From Straminergon stramineum (lineage: Eukaryota; Streptophyta; Bryopsida; Hypnales; Calliergonaceae), in contig OY987266.1 in assembly GCA_963920665.1 (NCBI GenBank), positions 5,089,001 through 5,153,000 on the forward strand: 64,000 bases of DNA, given 5' to 3'. Below are positions 11,483 through 24,148 of this stretch, one piece after another. How positions within the stretch are numbered: the first letter of the stretch is position 1; every line of letters starts with the position of its first letter. The position numbers were made by a program, and so were the translations under genes. The notes below the pieces were generated by a model that was not told where the DNA came from, did not search any database, and saw only the letters and a list, made by a program, of their open reading frames with translations.

Positions 11483-13408
11483 GAAGGTTTGGTGCTCTTG
11501 TCGTTACAAGCTACGAACTAGTTGGCTACTCAAAGAAGGATTTTCTTCGGTTTAGATGAGGTTAGGCACAACTAACCTGGAGGGACTCTTGCTTATTTTC
11601 GGAGATTTGAGCACTTGTATACATCGATTTTGATGCGCTCAAATTGTCTTTTTCCCCGGATAGGCCCATAAATGTAATGTGGGGTCTTTCATCTTCGGAC
11701 TGTTACCAGCTCTGGAATTTTTCTTTCCCAGTAGTCACCTTAGTTTCTATATTTTGCAATGATGCATGTAATCAAAATAAAATGGGGTCAAATAAGTCTG
11801 TGTGATTTGCTACTGTTGGAGCAACGAAAAGTCTTTTTGAAAATCAAAAAGACTAATTCAACCCCACTGTATAATGGAAGATCCAACCATGTGATGTTAT
11901 ACCGGTATATGGATCATACTTTACCATTTTTCACAATTCTTGTTTGACATTTATTATTAAATTATCCTACTAAAAGTTGGACTTTACAACACATCTTCAG
12001 ACTATTTGAAATTTGATGCTCGTTGACCATTGAATTATCCTACTAGAAGTTGTACTTCAGAACATATCTTCAGATTATTGGAAGCTTGATGCTCGTTGAA
12101 GTCGCAGAGGTGGAACTCGTTTCCATACTTGTCCACAGTACAAGTATAACAGCACAACCTTCTTGCATGAAATCACAAATGATAATCAGGAGATAACAGC
12201 TCATAAAGTAAGAAAATGGCTAGGTCAATAAACTAATCAGTTGGAGACAAGCCTTACTCTACTTTTCACAGATCAATGTACACCAATATCAATTACCTTT
12301 GCTCTACGCAGCTGTTCACTTCATAATCACAAAAAGCCACAAATCTTTGCAGTCTGTGCAGCAATCCAGATATCCTATCATTGAAGGCTAATAAGCAGCC
12401 TTCTCAACCACAATCTGATTACTGACAGGTGGCAATGGGCTTAGCTAACAAAGAAGCTGTGAAAGTTGACTACTGTACTGCTGAGGGACAACAATTCAGA
12501 TGTAGACACCAGATTGTACAAGTCCTGACTATCAATTATGGGGCACTAAGGCAATACAGCCACTGGAGTCATGGTCTCAACTGTACGCCCATGAGCTTGT
12601 AATTTGTCCATCTATCCATGGATCTCATCTTGACATCAAATACAGGGCCCCCAGATCACAAAGCTCAGCAGATAAAGAGGCCAGATAGAGCTGCCATGTT
12701 TCCCGAACCAGATACATGATCCAGCATCAGCCAATGAGCTCACTCATTTGGCGATCGAGAGGAACTAGGATTTCTTCCGGGATTTCCAGCATAAGAATCT
12801 CGACCCTGCACAACCACCAGGCTGCCCAGACGTAAGTCATGGCAGCATGTTCCAAGTAACATAAAAAAACGGTCCAATAAGACCAGTGAAAGCATGCCAT
12901 CAAATAATACTCACAACCCTGTGATCAACAGCATGATGACAACTAGCATACAATACCATATACTATTTCAGCAAGGGAGGCAACTCTGAAGAAGAACCGA
13001 AGAGAAAAACGTCGAAATACTTGGTTTAACAATGTACTAATCATATAAATTAGCAGAAGGTTGGTGGCTATGAAGACTCTAGTCAACTGAAGGATTTGTA
13101 AAACGCTAGAAAGACGTCTGGGAGCATGAACTAATGATTTCCCCTTAAGTAAGATTTTCTATATTGTCGAATGATGGCAACCCTGAGACATCAAAACAAA
13201 AGAATAAATCTCATCGTTAGGAAGTAAAGCCACTTCATCGCGAAAATGAAATGCCTTTAGACACAATGCAAGGATATACTTCCTGTTCGTCTTCAATGAG
13301 GGCAATATTGCCGGACAGAGCAACTTTCGGCTAGATAACCAAATGGGGGTCTGGATTTATGAAAGAGGCATATGACATTGCCCTCCAACCACAAACCTGG
13401 GGCCTACT
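11483..13408. other. Convergent intergenic region with 3' ends
   Basis: This stretch lies between the tail-to-tail B3 and casein kinase genes. It should contain both 3' untranslated regions. A direct duplication is visible near 11960-12090, where the phrases 'aattatcctactaaaagttg' and 'cacatcttcagactattt' recur with small changes about 65-75 bases later. No further gene was recognised. Confidence 0.5.
11776..11781 (+). terminator. Candidate poly(A) signal AATAAA for the B3 gene
   Basis: AATAAA lies about 294 bases after the B3 stop codon, a normal 3' untranslated distance for plants. A TGTAAT element just upstream also fits a plant far-upstream polyadenylation signal. Confidence 0.4.
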
Positions 13409-16400
13409 TTACTGGCTCCGATCCACTCCAACAGAAAGAAACTCAAATCCCTTCAAGGCGGCGTCATAATTCCTCAAGTTAGGCGCAAGATGGCGGTTAG
13501 ATACCGTCCGCTTGGGATCTGTAGAAGCCAACGGAGAGCTTCTGAATATTCCTCCGGCTGCGCGCAGGCTGGTGGGCGCAATTTTGTTGGTCAATGACCG
13601 TGAACCGTCTACAGCTTCTGTTGATCCTGCTGGTCTGGTATTGGAAAGCACAGCTCTCCTTGATGATGAGCCACCTCGTACAAACGAAGATGCGTGTATG
13701 CGCTCTGGCTCTGCTAGACTTCCGAGAGCCTGCGATACGCTCTTATCATGGTCAGAGCAAGACATAAATCTAGAAACCGAAACTAAAGAATTACAAATTC
13801 TCTGTACAAACAAAAACTTTCGACAGTGCAGGTCTAACCAAGTCGCAGATGTACGACCATGTATCCAACTAACCGAGCAGAAGTTCACGTAGAGAAGAAC
13901 AAGGTTGATATGTCAGCAAATAGAGGCTAGAAGAAAATCTTACAGTATCCTTGGTAATGGCTTCATCTGCACCGGGACTCTGGTGCTTTGGTGCGTCTAA
14001 TGAATTTATTCCACCAGAGCCAGTCCCACCAACTAGTCGACGTCGAGCGACATCAGCAGGGTCGGAAGTCCGCTGTGTGTCTCGTGGATTTTGACCTCCA
14101 GCTGCCCGATCAACGGCAGCTCCTGCTGCCGCTGCAGCTGCTGCACCACCACTTGTTCCACCAGGTCCAGCCTGCTAAAAATCGAATATTTAGGTCCTCA
14201 GAATAATTTTTTTCTTCCAAGTACAAAAAAATAGAAACCAACCAACATTTGGATAGTTTCCAACGTAAAGCTCAAAGGAATGGATTCACCACAAGACATG
14301 AAAAGTATGCAGAAAGCTTGAAATTTTTTAAAGCAATGAGTTCTATCTTGAAGGATAAAACTTTCTAGGAAGAGTACTAGGAGACTAATAAGTAAGACAT
14401 ACCACAGCGCGGGAGGGAGAACCAGCAACTTGTGACTGCTGGTACTTGAGAATTGTCCAGTCAAAAACATAATCAAACTGAAATCCTGCAGAAAAAGTAG
14501 ACACGAAGTTCTTCTCTACATCAGAAGTCAGATGATTTATAAAGAGGAAACGAAAGGAATGGTCGGTTTTCTGACCAAAGTAACTCAAAGCTTACACTTG
14601 AACTCTTTCTATACGCTCATTCATGGTCACACTGTTTTTAGACTTCCACATGGCAGGAACATTTGAGGGTTCCTCATAAACATAAATCAAGAAGCAACTA
14701 CGACGACAGCCTTGCGCGAAGCAAAGACCTAACTACGTGACAATGAAGATTCCGACCTTCGCGGATAAAGAGATCTCGAAAAATTCTCTTTAAGTAAGAA
14801 TAGTCCGGTTTGTCGTCGAACCGCAGAGACCGGCAGTAGTGAAAATACGAAGCAAATTCAGATGGGTAAGCTCTACAGAGAACCTGCAAACATACCACCA
14901 AGGAAAATATATGAGGAAAACTTAAAACAAACTACAAGGCTATATAATGAGGCTTACTTCTCTATACCTTTGAATTGAACTAGGGGATCGTGGGTTCACA
15001 CCTCAATAGGTGTAGACATCTTCTTCTCACTGATCTTGTCATATTTCTGTTTTTTCGTTCCTGCTTTAAGGCCCTGCCAAGGTAGACTGGGTCGGACAAC
15101 ACAAAAGTCACATTCTGAAACTTCACTCACTATTTGTTGATTGCAACACATTACATTTACAAGAATGTCAGTTCATTCTGGGTTCTTCGGGCTGCAGCTA
15201 CCCTAGGTAAGGAATAAAACAAGAAAAAGCATGGTCCAAATTACAAGTATTGGATCCAAAAATGGTACAAGAAGTGATTACCCACCTGCTTCTGAGAAAA
15301 TACAAGAGGACATATCCCAAAGACTCCAGGTCGTCTCTTCTGCTTTGCTCTGTTCACGGGATTGGACGCCCCACTAGTGATCAGAAGGGAAGTCATTGCA
15401 CTTTCATAAAATGCATCGCAGAAAACATAAACAAGGAATTTAGAATTTACTTACCAATACCAAGATGGGTGTTGATACTTGCATACCGTGCAGTTCCAGT
15501 GAGGTTTTTTTTCTCCCTGAAACAAAGAAGACATGATGACATTGACCTTAAAGCAAAAGCTAACTCGAAATGAAGTATGACATTGATCAACAAAGGAAAT
15601 GCATAAATAGCATTATATCTTTAATCAGTCCACAATCAAATCAAATCTAACATAGGACTATAATTTATATTACCTGTAAGGAATGTGCTGGTGAGTAGAG
15701 AGATCTCGATATTTCTTCGCAAGACCAAAATCAATAACGTACACCTGAACACATTACATAAATGAAATATGAAAACTTGGGGCTTACACCACTTCATTTC
15801 TGAAATTCAAGCAGGGCTATAAAACATTCGATATCATCCAGCTAGTGCTTGCGACATAGTATTTGTTCACTTCTCCACAAGGTAAGATAACACCACTAAA
15901 TAGGTTTACTTCTTAAATGACATTAATGCCCAGCAAATCACCATCATATGTTTTAATAATCACTTAATCACCAATAGACTCCAGTACCAGACGTTACAGA
16001 CTGACTACCGCATATTAGTCTACAAGGAACAGTTACAGACAGTCTACCAGGACTTCTTGGAGAAGCTCCCTACAGAATCCAGTACCGGAAGTGGTTCTCC
16101 AAGTAAAACTTGCTGAGCAAAAATTTGGCACCTCCCGGGAAGAGAGTACACGAACAGTTCGAATTAACCCTGAACACGTCGATAATTACCTGATTCGCTC
16201 GCCTGCCTAGCCCCATCAAAAAATTGTCAGGCTTGATGTCTCTGTGAAGAAAACTCTTCGCATGCACGTACTCCACCCTGTTGATCTGCGTTCATGTATT
16301 AGAGAAAATACCTTGGTTCCTTAGCAGCTTATTCTTCCAAGGAATATAAAGACAGCAAGATCCTAATTCTCTCGACGTACTAAAAGCAGAGGTTTAGGCA

Positions 16401-18010
16401 CGGAACTAATTGCCCGCAGACAGACAAGCACGATATCAAAATTCTTAGTATTTGTCATTGGTTACGATGCAAGGCTTAAGAACAAAAATCGAAAAGTTGA
16501 AACCCAACGATTCAGGGCAGACAGGAGGTTTACGATAGGTCAGAACTGCCAATACCAGTTGGTCTGCAAGCATGAGAACTGTCTTCAAGGAAAATTTCCG
16601 GCTACAGAAGTTGAAGAGATCTTCGAGACTAGGTCCCAGGAGATCAATAACCAGTACATTGTAGTCTCCCTGAATCCCATACCATCTTATATTGGGAATA
16701 CCAGCTGCACGTGAAGAGAATGACAAATTTAATAAATCCCAGAAGAAAACGCAGACCCACAAACATAGCAAGTGTATCGTGGGAAAGTTCAAAGCTTAGA
16801 CAACGCCACGAGTCTGAAGAGACAAATTAAGTGCAGATCTAAATAATTCACAGCAGTATTTTACATTCAACTGCCTTGGAAGCAGAAACAAATATGCTAC
16901 TCTCCCAAATCTACTTCATGCAATGCTACCTTGTGAACACAAGGACCTAAATTTTGAAACGGAATCATAAATTCCTATAAATTCGATCATAACCAGAAGT
17001 CATGGTTCGCTTACTTCCTCCTTGAAGAATTCGATACAACTTGGACTCGTATAATAACTGCGGATGCTTCGTCTTGATGCTCTCCTGTAAAATACCCAAT
17101 AAATTTGTCAACTTGTACCAACAGAGCGTGACCAATTTCTAGGTTATCATATTTCCAAAATTAACCACTATCCCAAATCTCTCACTATTTAAAAGAGAAA
17201 AACTGAAATTAAATAAAGAAGCACTGTCACCCAGGAATCAATAAAATGACCTAACTCATTAGCCCGAACAGTCAGAAAAAAATAAATTTCCCCAAAACAC
17301 AGTTTCAAAACGAGATGCCGCAACCTCCTCCTCAAAGATAGCGGAAGCAAGAACAAACACTTCTCTCACTTCCCAAAACATAAATTGACGGATCATGTAG
17401 AAAATATGACGTGGTACTAAATCACCACGTTCAAACTTTGGGCCTACACACTACTGCGTCGTGTACGACGCTGCACCGGGATAAGTTGAACACGGATGAC
17501 CAAAGGTCACATCAATCACGAGGGTTCGAATGTACGGCGATCATGCATACCAGCTTGATACCGACCTTCTCATCGGTCTGGATATCGGTCCCTGCAGCAA
17601 AGATATAGCAACAAAAATCAATGCCATATGCAGAAATCGTTTCCCAGAATTTACTTGTCTGGCACTTACATACAATACCAAAAGATAGCCATCCAGCTGA
17701 AAGTATAAAAGTAACCATCATGTTACACCTTGAATCATCGAAAAACGTCGTTCCAGTAAGGTACAAGCTACAAAAACCTGAAATAATGCGACACATCGCT
17801 CAAGGACGGTAACAAAAACTGCTGAAACACCTCGGAGAGTCTCAAATTGAGAAAATTAAAGCCACAGCCCTCATTCCAATGAAGTACATGATTTGTCAAT
17901 CATTGCTACGAAGAAAGAATGGCTTCCGACTCACCTAGGTATATCTCACCAAAAGAACCACTTCCAATTTTCCGGCCTAGGCGATACTTGTTACCGACGC
18001 AGGGTTCCAT
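13409..18010 (-). CDS. Casein kinase 1 (plant CKL type) Ser/Thr kinase
   Basis: Thirteen exons: 18010-17935, 17591-17551, 17084-17015, 16704-16556, 16285-16190, 15744-15674, 15516-15455, 15349-15286, 15086-15002, 14883-14757, 14485-14403, 14171-13944, 13801-13409; 514 aa. The kinase domain (about 9-280) has the glycine loop GSGSFG (16-21), catalytic K38, E52, HRDIKPDN (126-133) and DFG (149-151). CK1 hallmarks include [37 protein letters not shown] and [14 protein letters not shown]1 kinases phosphorylate acidic or primed serines in many pathways. The tail has seven alanines (318-324) in a Gly/Ala-rich stretch, a Ser/Arg-rich stretch, and ends with GFEFLSVG (502-509), like the SFELLSIG tail of plant CKLs. 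Oddities: VGIK replaces the usual VAIK, and EKKNLTG replaces ENKNLTG. The acceptor of the last exon (13801) is the least certain junction, chosen because it is phase 0. Confidence 0.92.
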
Positions 18011-18760
18011 CGAAGACGCCGCCGTTGTATCTCTCCTTTATTCTACGCAAGTTTTTTCGCTTTCTAGCAGCAGGCGACGAGTCACATGCTGCGACTGGAA
18101 ATGACGTACTCCCAATCCTTTCAAGCCCATACCCTAAGTGAACTTATCTCAATCCCCACCTCCACCCAAACATGGCCGTTCCCGTCGCCCGCTTCCTGCT
18201 TTCGCAAATGTCTCGCAATCTCACTCTGAGGTCTCAAACCCTACCACTACCAACCCTGAACCAAGCCCTGGGATCTAACTTCATTTACTACGTGACCATA
18301 CGGAGCTCGATTTCCTGCTACGAGCTAAATCCAACACCGCCAGCTCTTTCCCGCGATCGGCGCTCTGCGTCCGAAGTCATCCCCCAAACCCCCTCTCTCC
18401 TTCTCACGCCACGGCTTCTCCCAATCGCATCTCTCCACCAAATTCGACGAAATTCTGCCACAGCTTCCAACCGCACCTGGCCGTTCATCCGCTCCGCTGG
18501 GCCTGTCAAAACAGCACTCCACGAGGGCTTGCGCTCCAGATACCTGTACTGGAAGCGAACTCAACTTAAGTTAAGCCTCTCCTGGCTATGGCAATGAGCT
18601 AGGGTTCCAGAGTGGTCCTGGAACAACAAACGAGGCAGCTGCACTCCACTCTCGGGCAACTGCAACCGTCGCGCTGGGATCAATGATACCGTGGGCTTAT
18701 ATCTTCCGTTAACCTAGATCGCTGGAACTGTTTATTGCTGTTACGTAGATGTGATATTCA
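18011..18760 (-). promoter_or_regulatory. 5' untranslated and promoter region of casein kinase 1
   Basis: This GC-balanced, pyrimidine-rich (on plus) stretch lies directly upstream of the kinase start. A telo-box-like AAACCCTA occurs at 18236-18243 and TAGGGTT near 18601. The plus strand is open for 141 codons at 18172-18597, but that reading is rich in Ser, Pro, Leu and Arg, as expected of the complement of a purine-rich leader, and I do not call it a gene. Confidence 0.45.
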
Positions 18761-21544
18761 ATATTGGTAGATTTCACGGCGCCCAAGGACCCAACAATAA
18801 GGCTACAGCAGATTAAGGCCCGTTCTCACCGGAGGACGTTAAATCCTCCATACGAACTGGGCTCCGCAGGGGCAGATTTGCCTTTTGGGGAAAACGCAGG
18901 AATTTTTTATTTTTTGCACATTAGTTATTTTGCAAATTCTGAATTCTTATTTGCAATCAGAGACCCCATAATCGGTCGGAGAGATATACACTAAATAATG
19001 AAATCAGGTTGCCTTAACAATTAGGTTGCTTTACCTCAAGAAAGTTACTTTACATGCAACAAAGTCAACAAATATTTCTAAAAATATTTCTATTTGTACA
19101 CATGGAGGTTCATGAGTCCCAAATACAATGATATGAAATTCAAAAGTAGTTCATTCTCGTACAATTACTGTAAATATTTATTTAGTGTCAAATGTTGAGA
19201 AATTAGTGAGGGGCAACCTAATTTCACTATTCAATGTAGAACATACCCTTGATATAACTCAAAATAGGGGGCTTTTTTACTTTTACTTCCTGATAACCCA
19301 CAAAGTTACCCTGCGGGGTCCAATTCAAATGGAGGATTTCACATCCTATTTTCTCACCTAGTTGTATGGAGTAGTAGTGGTAAAGCTTGAGAATCCTACA
19401 TGGTTTTGATGAAGGCGTTTTCACATTGCTTAAGTTTTCTTTTTAAGTTCCATATTTGAGGGGGGAAGCCAAAAGTTCTATACATACTAATGGTGTGTTC
19501 ACATCTATGCTGCTACGTATTTCTTAGGATCCGTGAAACTTGCTAGCGATGCAAATAAGACTTTTAGCTATGAGTAGGGGTCACACTAGGATTATTTTTT
19601 TATTTTTTTTTTATCAAATTTCACTTCCAATATTTTGGAGGAGGTTTGTTTAATGAACATCTTATTTCTAGAGTTTTGCATTCACTTCTCTTTTTATAAA
19701 ATGTATTTGGAATTGTCCTTGATTTGTCTTCCAACAAAAAAGAATTCCAATGCTTTGTAGATGGTGGTCACCTTTCAAACTTTGTAGATAGTTTATTCTT
19801 CCATTTTCTTTGTAGAGGTCAATTTTTTGACAACAAGAATATCTTCCGCTAGTGCTTGTCCACGGCTATCTTGTGGGCAATCAAAGGGCTTTCATGTGGT
19901 TGATTCGAGAGGACCCAATATTTTTATAACACTTACCAAGTGTAGCTCATTTCCAGCTAAGTTTGAATCTTGATGGTCGAGGAAGAATCTTTTGCTTGAG
20001 CCTCCTATGAAATACAACAAATCCTTGTTGTCCGTTTTAGCATTTCAAGGTCTTGCTAATTTCACTAATCCTACATAATCTCAAATCAATCATAGCTTAC
20101 ACATATTAGGTCCAACTTTGCAAAATTGACACCTTGCAGTCTTCAGAATGCACTACCGAAATACGTCTAGAAATAAAAAAGAAGAGTACGGAAAGAGTTG
20201 TGGATGGTGTCGACAATGGTGCAATGCAAGTGCAATTAGCAACCCCAATTCCGAATTTGTTGTTGTTTCTCAAAGGCTTCCCTTTTCGCTTGGTGGAAGC
20301 CATGTCTGTGTTCAGTGAAGTAGAGCTACAAGACAAAGCAAAAAATTGGATTGAAATAGCGAGACTATTCTTTGGTAATGGTTATTGACAATACGGACTA
20401 TAAAATACCGCTACTACATGTCCGAAATCTTCTAAAATGTAATTTTTTTTAGATCAAGAAAGTAAATAAGCCTACCTTTAGAAGCCGAAGTTCTAGGAAG
20501 TCACTACACAACTTTTCAACTAATATGGTAGTTAAGCCTCAACTAATAAGGCCTCCACATAGATTTGTGTTCTAAGACCTCTAGTTGGTGTGAACAACCA
20601 CGTTTTTGTTGCCACCAAAATCCGTTCCTCTATCCTCCCTACAACCAAATGAGAATGTTTCTAAGGGCTTTATCCGGATGCATACTTGAGAGAGGTATGT
20701 AGGTGAATAGGGATTGTAATTGGTCTTGGAATTCCAAGGCATATTCAATGCCTAAATTGACAGGGGTATCTTTTGTACCATGCACCCGCACAGTCCATTC
20801 TTGCAACAATCACTAGAAGAAAACAACTTCGATTTCATTGAAATCGATGATGTTTTCTTCTAGTGAATATTCCTTTAAGATTATGTGTTTCCTTTTCTTA
20901 ACAAAATTTGTAGTTCATATTTGGTCTATTTTGGAATTATTTGTATTATAATAAAAGGGACCTTCAAATTGCACAAAGCAATTTTAATCCCTAAAGTCCT
21001 TAGAGTCATTTGGAGGGACTTGTATAGAGTATAGGCAAGTACTCATAATGTCAATTTTTGACATGATTTTCTTTTTAAATTTGTGGAGATCCTGTGTCCC
21101 AAGAGCTTTTATGGTTGGCAAGTTATAACTATTTTTTGAGAAAAAGATAAGGGGAAGCATAAGCATGTTGAATCTCATTGATTTTCACTAGGGTGGGTGG
21201 GTGGAATGGGCATGAGTTATATGATATTTTATTGTGAATTTGAATTTGCATTCTATACATACATTTTTTACATATCCTTGTTATATTTGACATGAATATG
21301 AATTTATACAATACATTCTTAAGGAGGGTTGCTATTATGTGAACATAGAATTATGAGCGCAAAACTTGTGAGCCCATGAGCCTAAAAGATTTATACACAC
21401 CTATGTAATTAGTGTCTATATTATATAAATCATCTATGATTATAGTGTAATTATCTTATAGATACATATCTTATAGGTGTTTATGATATAAACACTTTCC
21501 ATGGTTGTAGAATATCTTCCTATAGATATGCTCAAGGCTTATAG
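18761..21544. other. Intergenic, AT-rich, decayed repeats
   Basis: No gene recognised. An 84-codon frame at 20134-20388 and its antisense are both open and do not resemble a known family. One small palindromic MITE (20811-20865) lies here and is listed separately. Confidence 0.5.
20811..20865. mobile_element. 55-bp palindromic CACTA-like MITE
   Basis: The element starts CACTAGAAGAAAAC and ends with the inverse, GTTTTCTTCTAGTG. The two halves form a near-complete palindrome with about three mismatched pairs. The flanking AAT at 20808-20810 is repeated at 20866-20868, a 3-bp target duplication. A CACTA start with a 3-bp duplication is the signature of the CACTA (EnSpm) superfamily. It is far too short to encode anything. 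Confidence 0.8.
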
Positions 21545-24148
21545 TGTCGCGCCCCTTAGTAACACTTACCACCTTAAATCCACCTTCCAATGCTTTCCAA
21601 GCACTTAACCCTTTAGTGGCACCATGGGTCACGCTCTCCTAACATTGCATATGTTACACACATCCAATGTTAGTCTCCTATTCCAACTCTTTGTACTAAG
21701 TCCCAGTCACCGAGACTACTAGCACACACACACACACACACATTATAACACCGAGGCATGTTACTTGGTAACATGGGGCGGAACTTTCATCTTATTGTGC
21801 AAGGACCCATGGTGGCACTACTCACCATGGTCCTAACCACCCTTGAGTGTCATCCCAACTCCATACTAGGCTCATTGTGTATTTGCTACTTTCTACTTTG
21901 TCACTAATCGGGACTCACCATTCGGGACACCTCCACATAGCCTAGCAAGGAGTGGGACTCCACCCAACTAGTGCCACGCACAGGGAACCTGGTCCGGTTT
22001 ACCAGGCAATGAATCTGCGCGTAGCGCATTATTTACTGCCCAGTGAACTCCTTTTCGCAGTTGTGCACCAGCTAGCGCGTTGAATTGTGTCGCTTCTATG
22101 TACTGATGCGCACAACTCTTTGCTCCCTTGAGCTGCCACATTGTCGCATGAACTTTTGGCCTCCTGGGTGCTACTATGAGTGGTGTGAAGATATTTTTTG
22201 CACTTAATTTCCACATTGAACCGTTTTATGAAGTGCCTAGCTAGACAAGTGAATGTCCATATTTTTCACTCTGAATAAAAAATTTATAAAAAATTTCATC
22301 CATACCTTGCCAAGTTCTCAAATTGCAACTAGATTTTCTCCCAATTCCTCTAGCTAGAAAGTATGATTCTTTAAAATTAAAAAAACTTTGGACACATTTA
22401 AATTATTCATATGTAATTTTTTTTAAATGATGTTAAAAAAAATTTAGAAACTGAAAAAACATATTCTTATTGAAACCTCATAGTTAAATTTTTCATTAAA
22501 GAACAAAAAAACTATTTTGGAATTGGAAGTTTTCTTTTCCGATTTTACATATGCAATTATTTTTTTGAAAGAGTAGATTTTTTGAGAAATTCATTGTTTT
22601 CCACAATTTTTAATATTATTTGTACATGTTTTGTATTGCTAAAGAATATAATGTCCATCTTTACCAAGTAAATTATATATATGAATATGATTTTTCATAA
22701 TGTCATTTTCTGAATAGGTTTTGTGCACAATTGATAATTTAAAAATGATTTCAAAGTGAAGTTTTTCTAGTAAGAAAACTTGTAAATTCGAAATCCTCTT
22801 TCCTTTCAAATACAATTTGTAGTTTGAAGTTTATGTGCACAAACAACATTTTTGCATTTCGTGAAGTAGTGAAGAATGTACACTAGTTCACAAGAAAAGC
22901 ATGTGTTGGGATAAGAGTTTCAAATCTCAATTTTGCATAGTACAATAACTTATTTTTAGTCCTATAAATTCAAAATATTCTCAAAATATTCTCAAAATAT
23001 TCTCAAATTTGTCCAAATTGTCATTCGTAAGATAAAAATTCATCCAATACTTCCAATGCACATTCACTTGATACTAGTTTTACATGGTAGTAAGTGGTAC
23101 AAAAATGATAGTAAAATGATAGTGAAATGGTTGCAAAATAGTAGTAAAGAAGGCGAACTCAAATTCACCCAATTTTTACTTTGAGCAGGTGAAAACAAGG
23201 TGAATAAGTAGTGAAAGGATGGTGATTTCTGGGACTTCATGGCAGATTCACTACCCGGTGAACCGGATGAGGTTCCCTGTGCACGGGACACCCACAAGTG
23301 TCCCATGGTGTCTTGGAGTGGTGGTGACCCTACACCACCAACCTTGAATCACCGAGACTCACCAAGGCTCCAAGAGGGAGGGAGGAGGGAGACCAACCCC
23401 TCTTATAGTACTCTCTGTGGGATTTGGCAGACCCCCCCCCTTGTATGTCAAAGGGAACTCTCAAAACCACTTTGGTTTTGGAAGACCACCCCATTTCTCC
23501 CGATTCGCCCTAGTTTGGGACTCCCGAACTTCCACCCGACATAACTTTGCGGTCCGGGCTCCAAATCTCACATGCGAGCTCATTTTCGACATCTACTCGA
23601 CGAGTAGATGCTGATAGACTATTTACTTTCCCCATTTGGACAAGTACTCGCAAAATTATCGCCCTCCAAAGATCCGGGTCCACCGAGAGAGGCATCACGC
23701 CTTCACCATGGCGCTTCTCTTGGCCATAACTTGAGGCTCCTACCTTAGAACCTCGTAATGCTTGTCAATCTAACATCCTTGTGTTCTTAGTTTTTCAAGG
23801 ATATGCTACATGACATACTTCATGGAGGGATTCCTCATGATCCCCTCCCTCCTAGCCCTTAAGTGTCTCATCGTCACCGGGACACTCCCACCTTTGAACG
23901 CCCATAACTTTTGACTCACAAGTCTAAATCACGCGTTCTTTGGACAGCTAGAAGCGTCTCCTCGAGACCTTTTCAAGCATGTACCACACACCCCCAAATT
24001 CGTCCGGATCAGAGCGCTAACACGTTCTGATCGCTCGGGACTCCTAGTTCACCTCACCTCATCTCTTGCAAGGCTTGGGGAGTCACCTCCAATGTCCCCC
24101 TCGGTCACCAAGGTGACACGGGCACGCCTTGTGATGAGGGTCATGACA
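21545..24148 (+). mobile_element. Solo LTR copy A, split by a nested TIR element
   Basis: The element begins TGTCGCGCCCCTTAG and ends GGGTCATGACA, the TG...CA ends of a retrotransposon LTR. Without the nested insertion (21979-23281 plus 4 bp) it is about 1.3 kb, the same length as the inverted relative at 36390-37675, which it matches end to end with substantial divergence. Shared landmarks include the GGGAGGGAGGAGGGAGACCA run, the CAAATTCGTCC phrase and the CTCTTGCAAGGCTT phrase. Flanks TATAG and TACAT match at three of five positions, so any target duplication has decayed. A (CA)n run lies at about 21723-21742. No internal retrotransposon region or second LTR is visible, hence solo LTR. Confidence 0.75.
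21979..23281. mobile_element. Nested 1.3-kb non-autonomous TIR element
   Basis: The ends are inverted repeats of about 40 bp, beginning CACAGGGAACC and ending GGTTCCCTGTG, with conserved inner words such as TCCGGTTTACC/CACCGGT-type and TGAATCTG. CACG flanks both sides (21975-21978 and 23282-23285). Comparison with the uninterrupted relative at 36390-37675 confirms that this segment is an insertion. The interior is AT-rich with no transposase-like frame. The CAGGG start resembles some hAT ends, but an 8-bp duplication is not clear (four of eight match), so I leave the superfamily open. Confidence 0.7.

Noticed and set aside
13512..14206. Plus-strand frames of 126 and 72 codons within the casein kinase 3' exons
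   Set aside because: They are antisense shadows of the well-supported kinase exons 12 and 13.
14975..15010. GGGTTCACACC resembling a tRNA T-arm
   Set aside because: It lies at the donor of a casein kinase exon and no acceptor stem or anticodon arm can be drawn around it.
18172..18597. 141-codon plus-strand frame upstream of casein kinase 1, rich in Ser/Arg and resembling an organelle-targeting peptide
   Set aside because: It lies antisense to the likely kinase leader, has no conserved motif, and its composition follows from the pyrimidine-rich strand.
20134..20388. 84-codon frame in the 20-kb region
   Set aside because: The antisense is equally open, no family was recognised, and there is no exon partner.
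21723..21742. (CA)n run as an independent feature
   Set aside because: It lies inside solo LTR copy A and is noted there.
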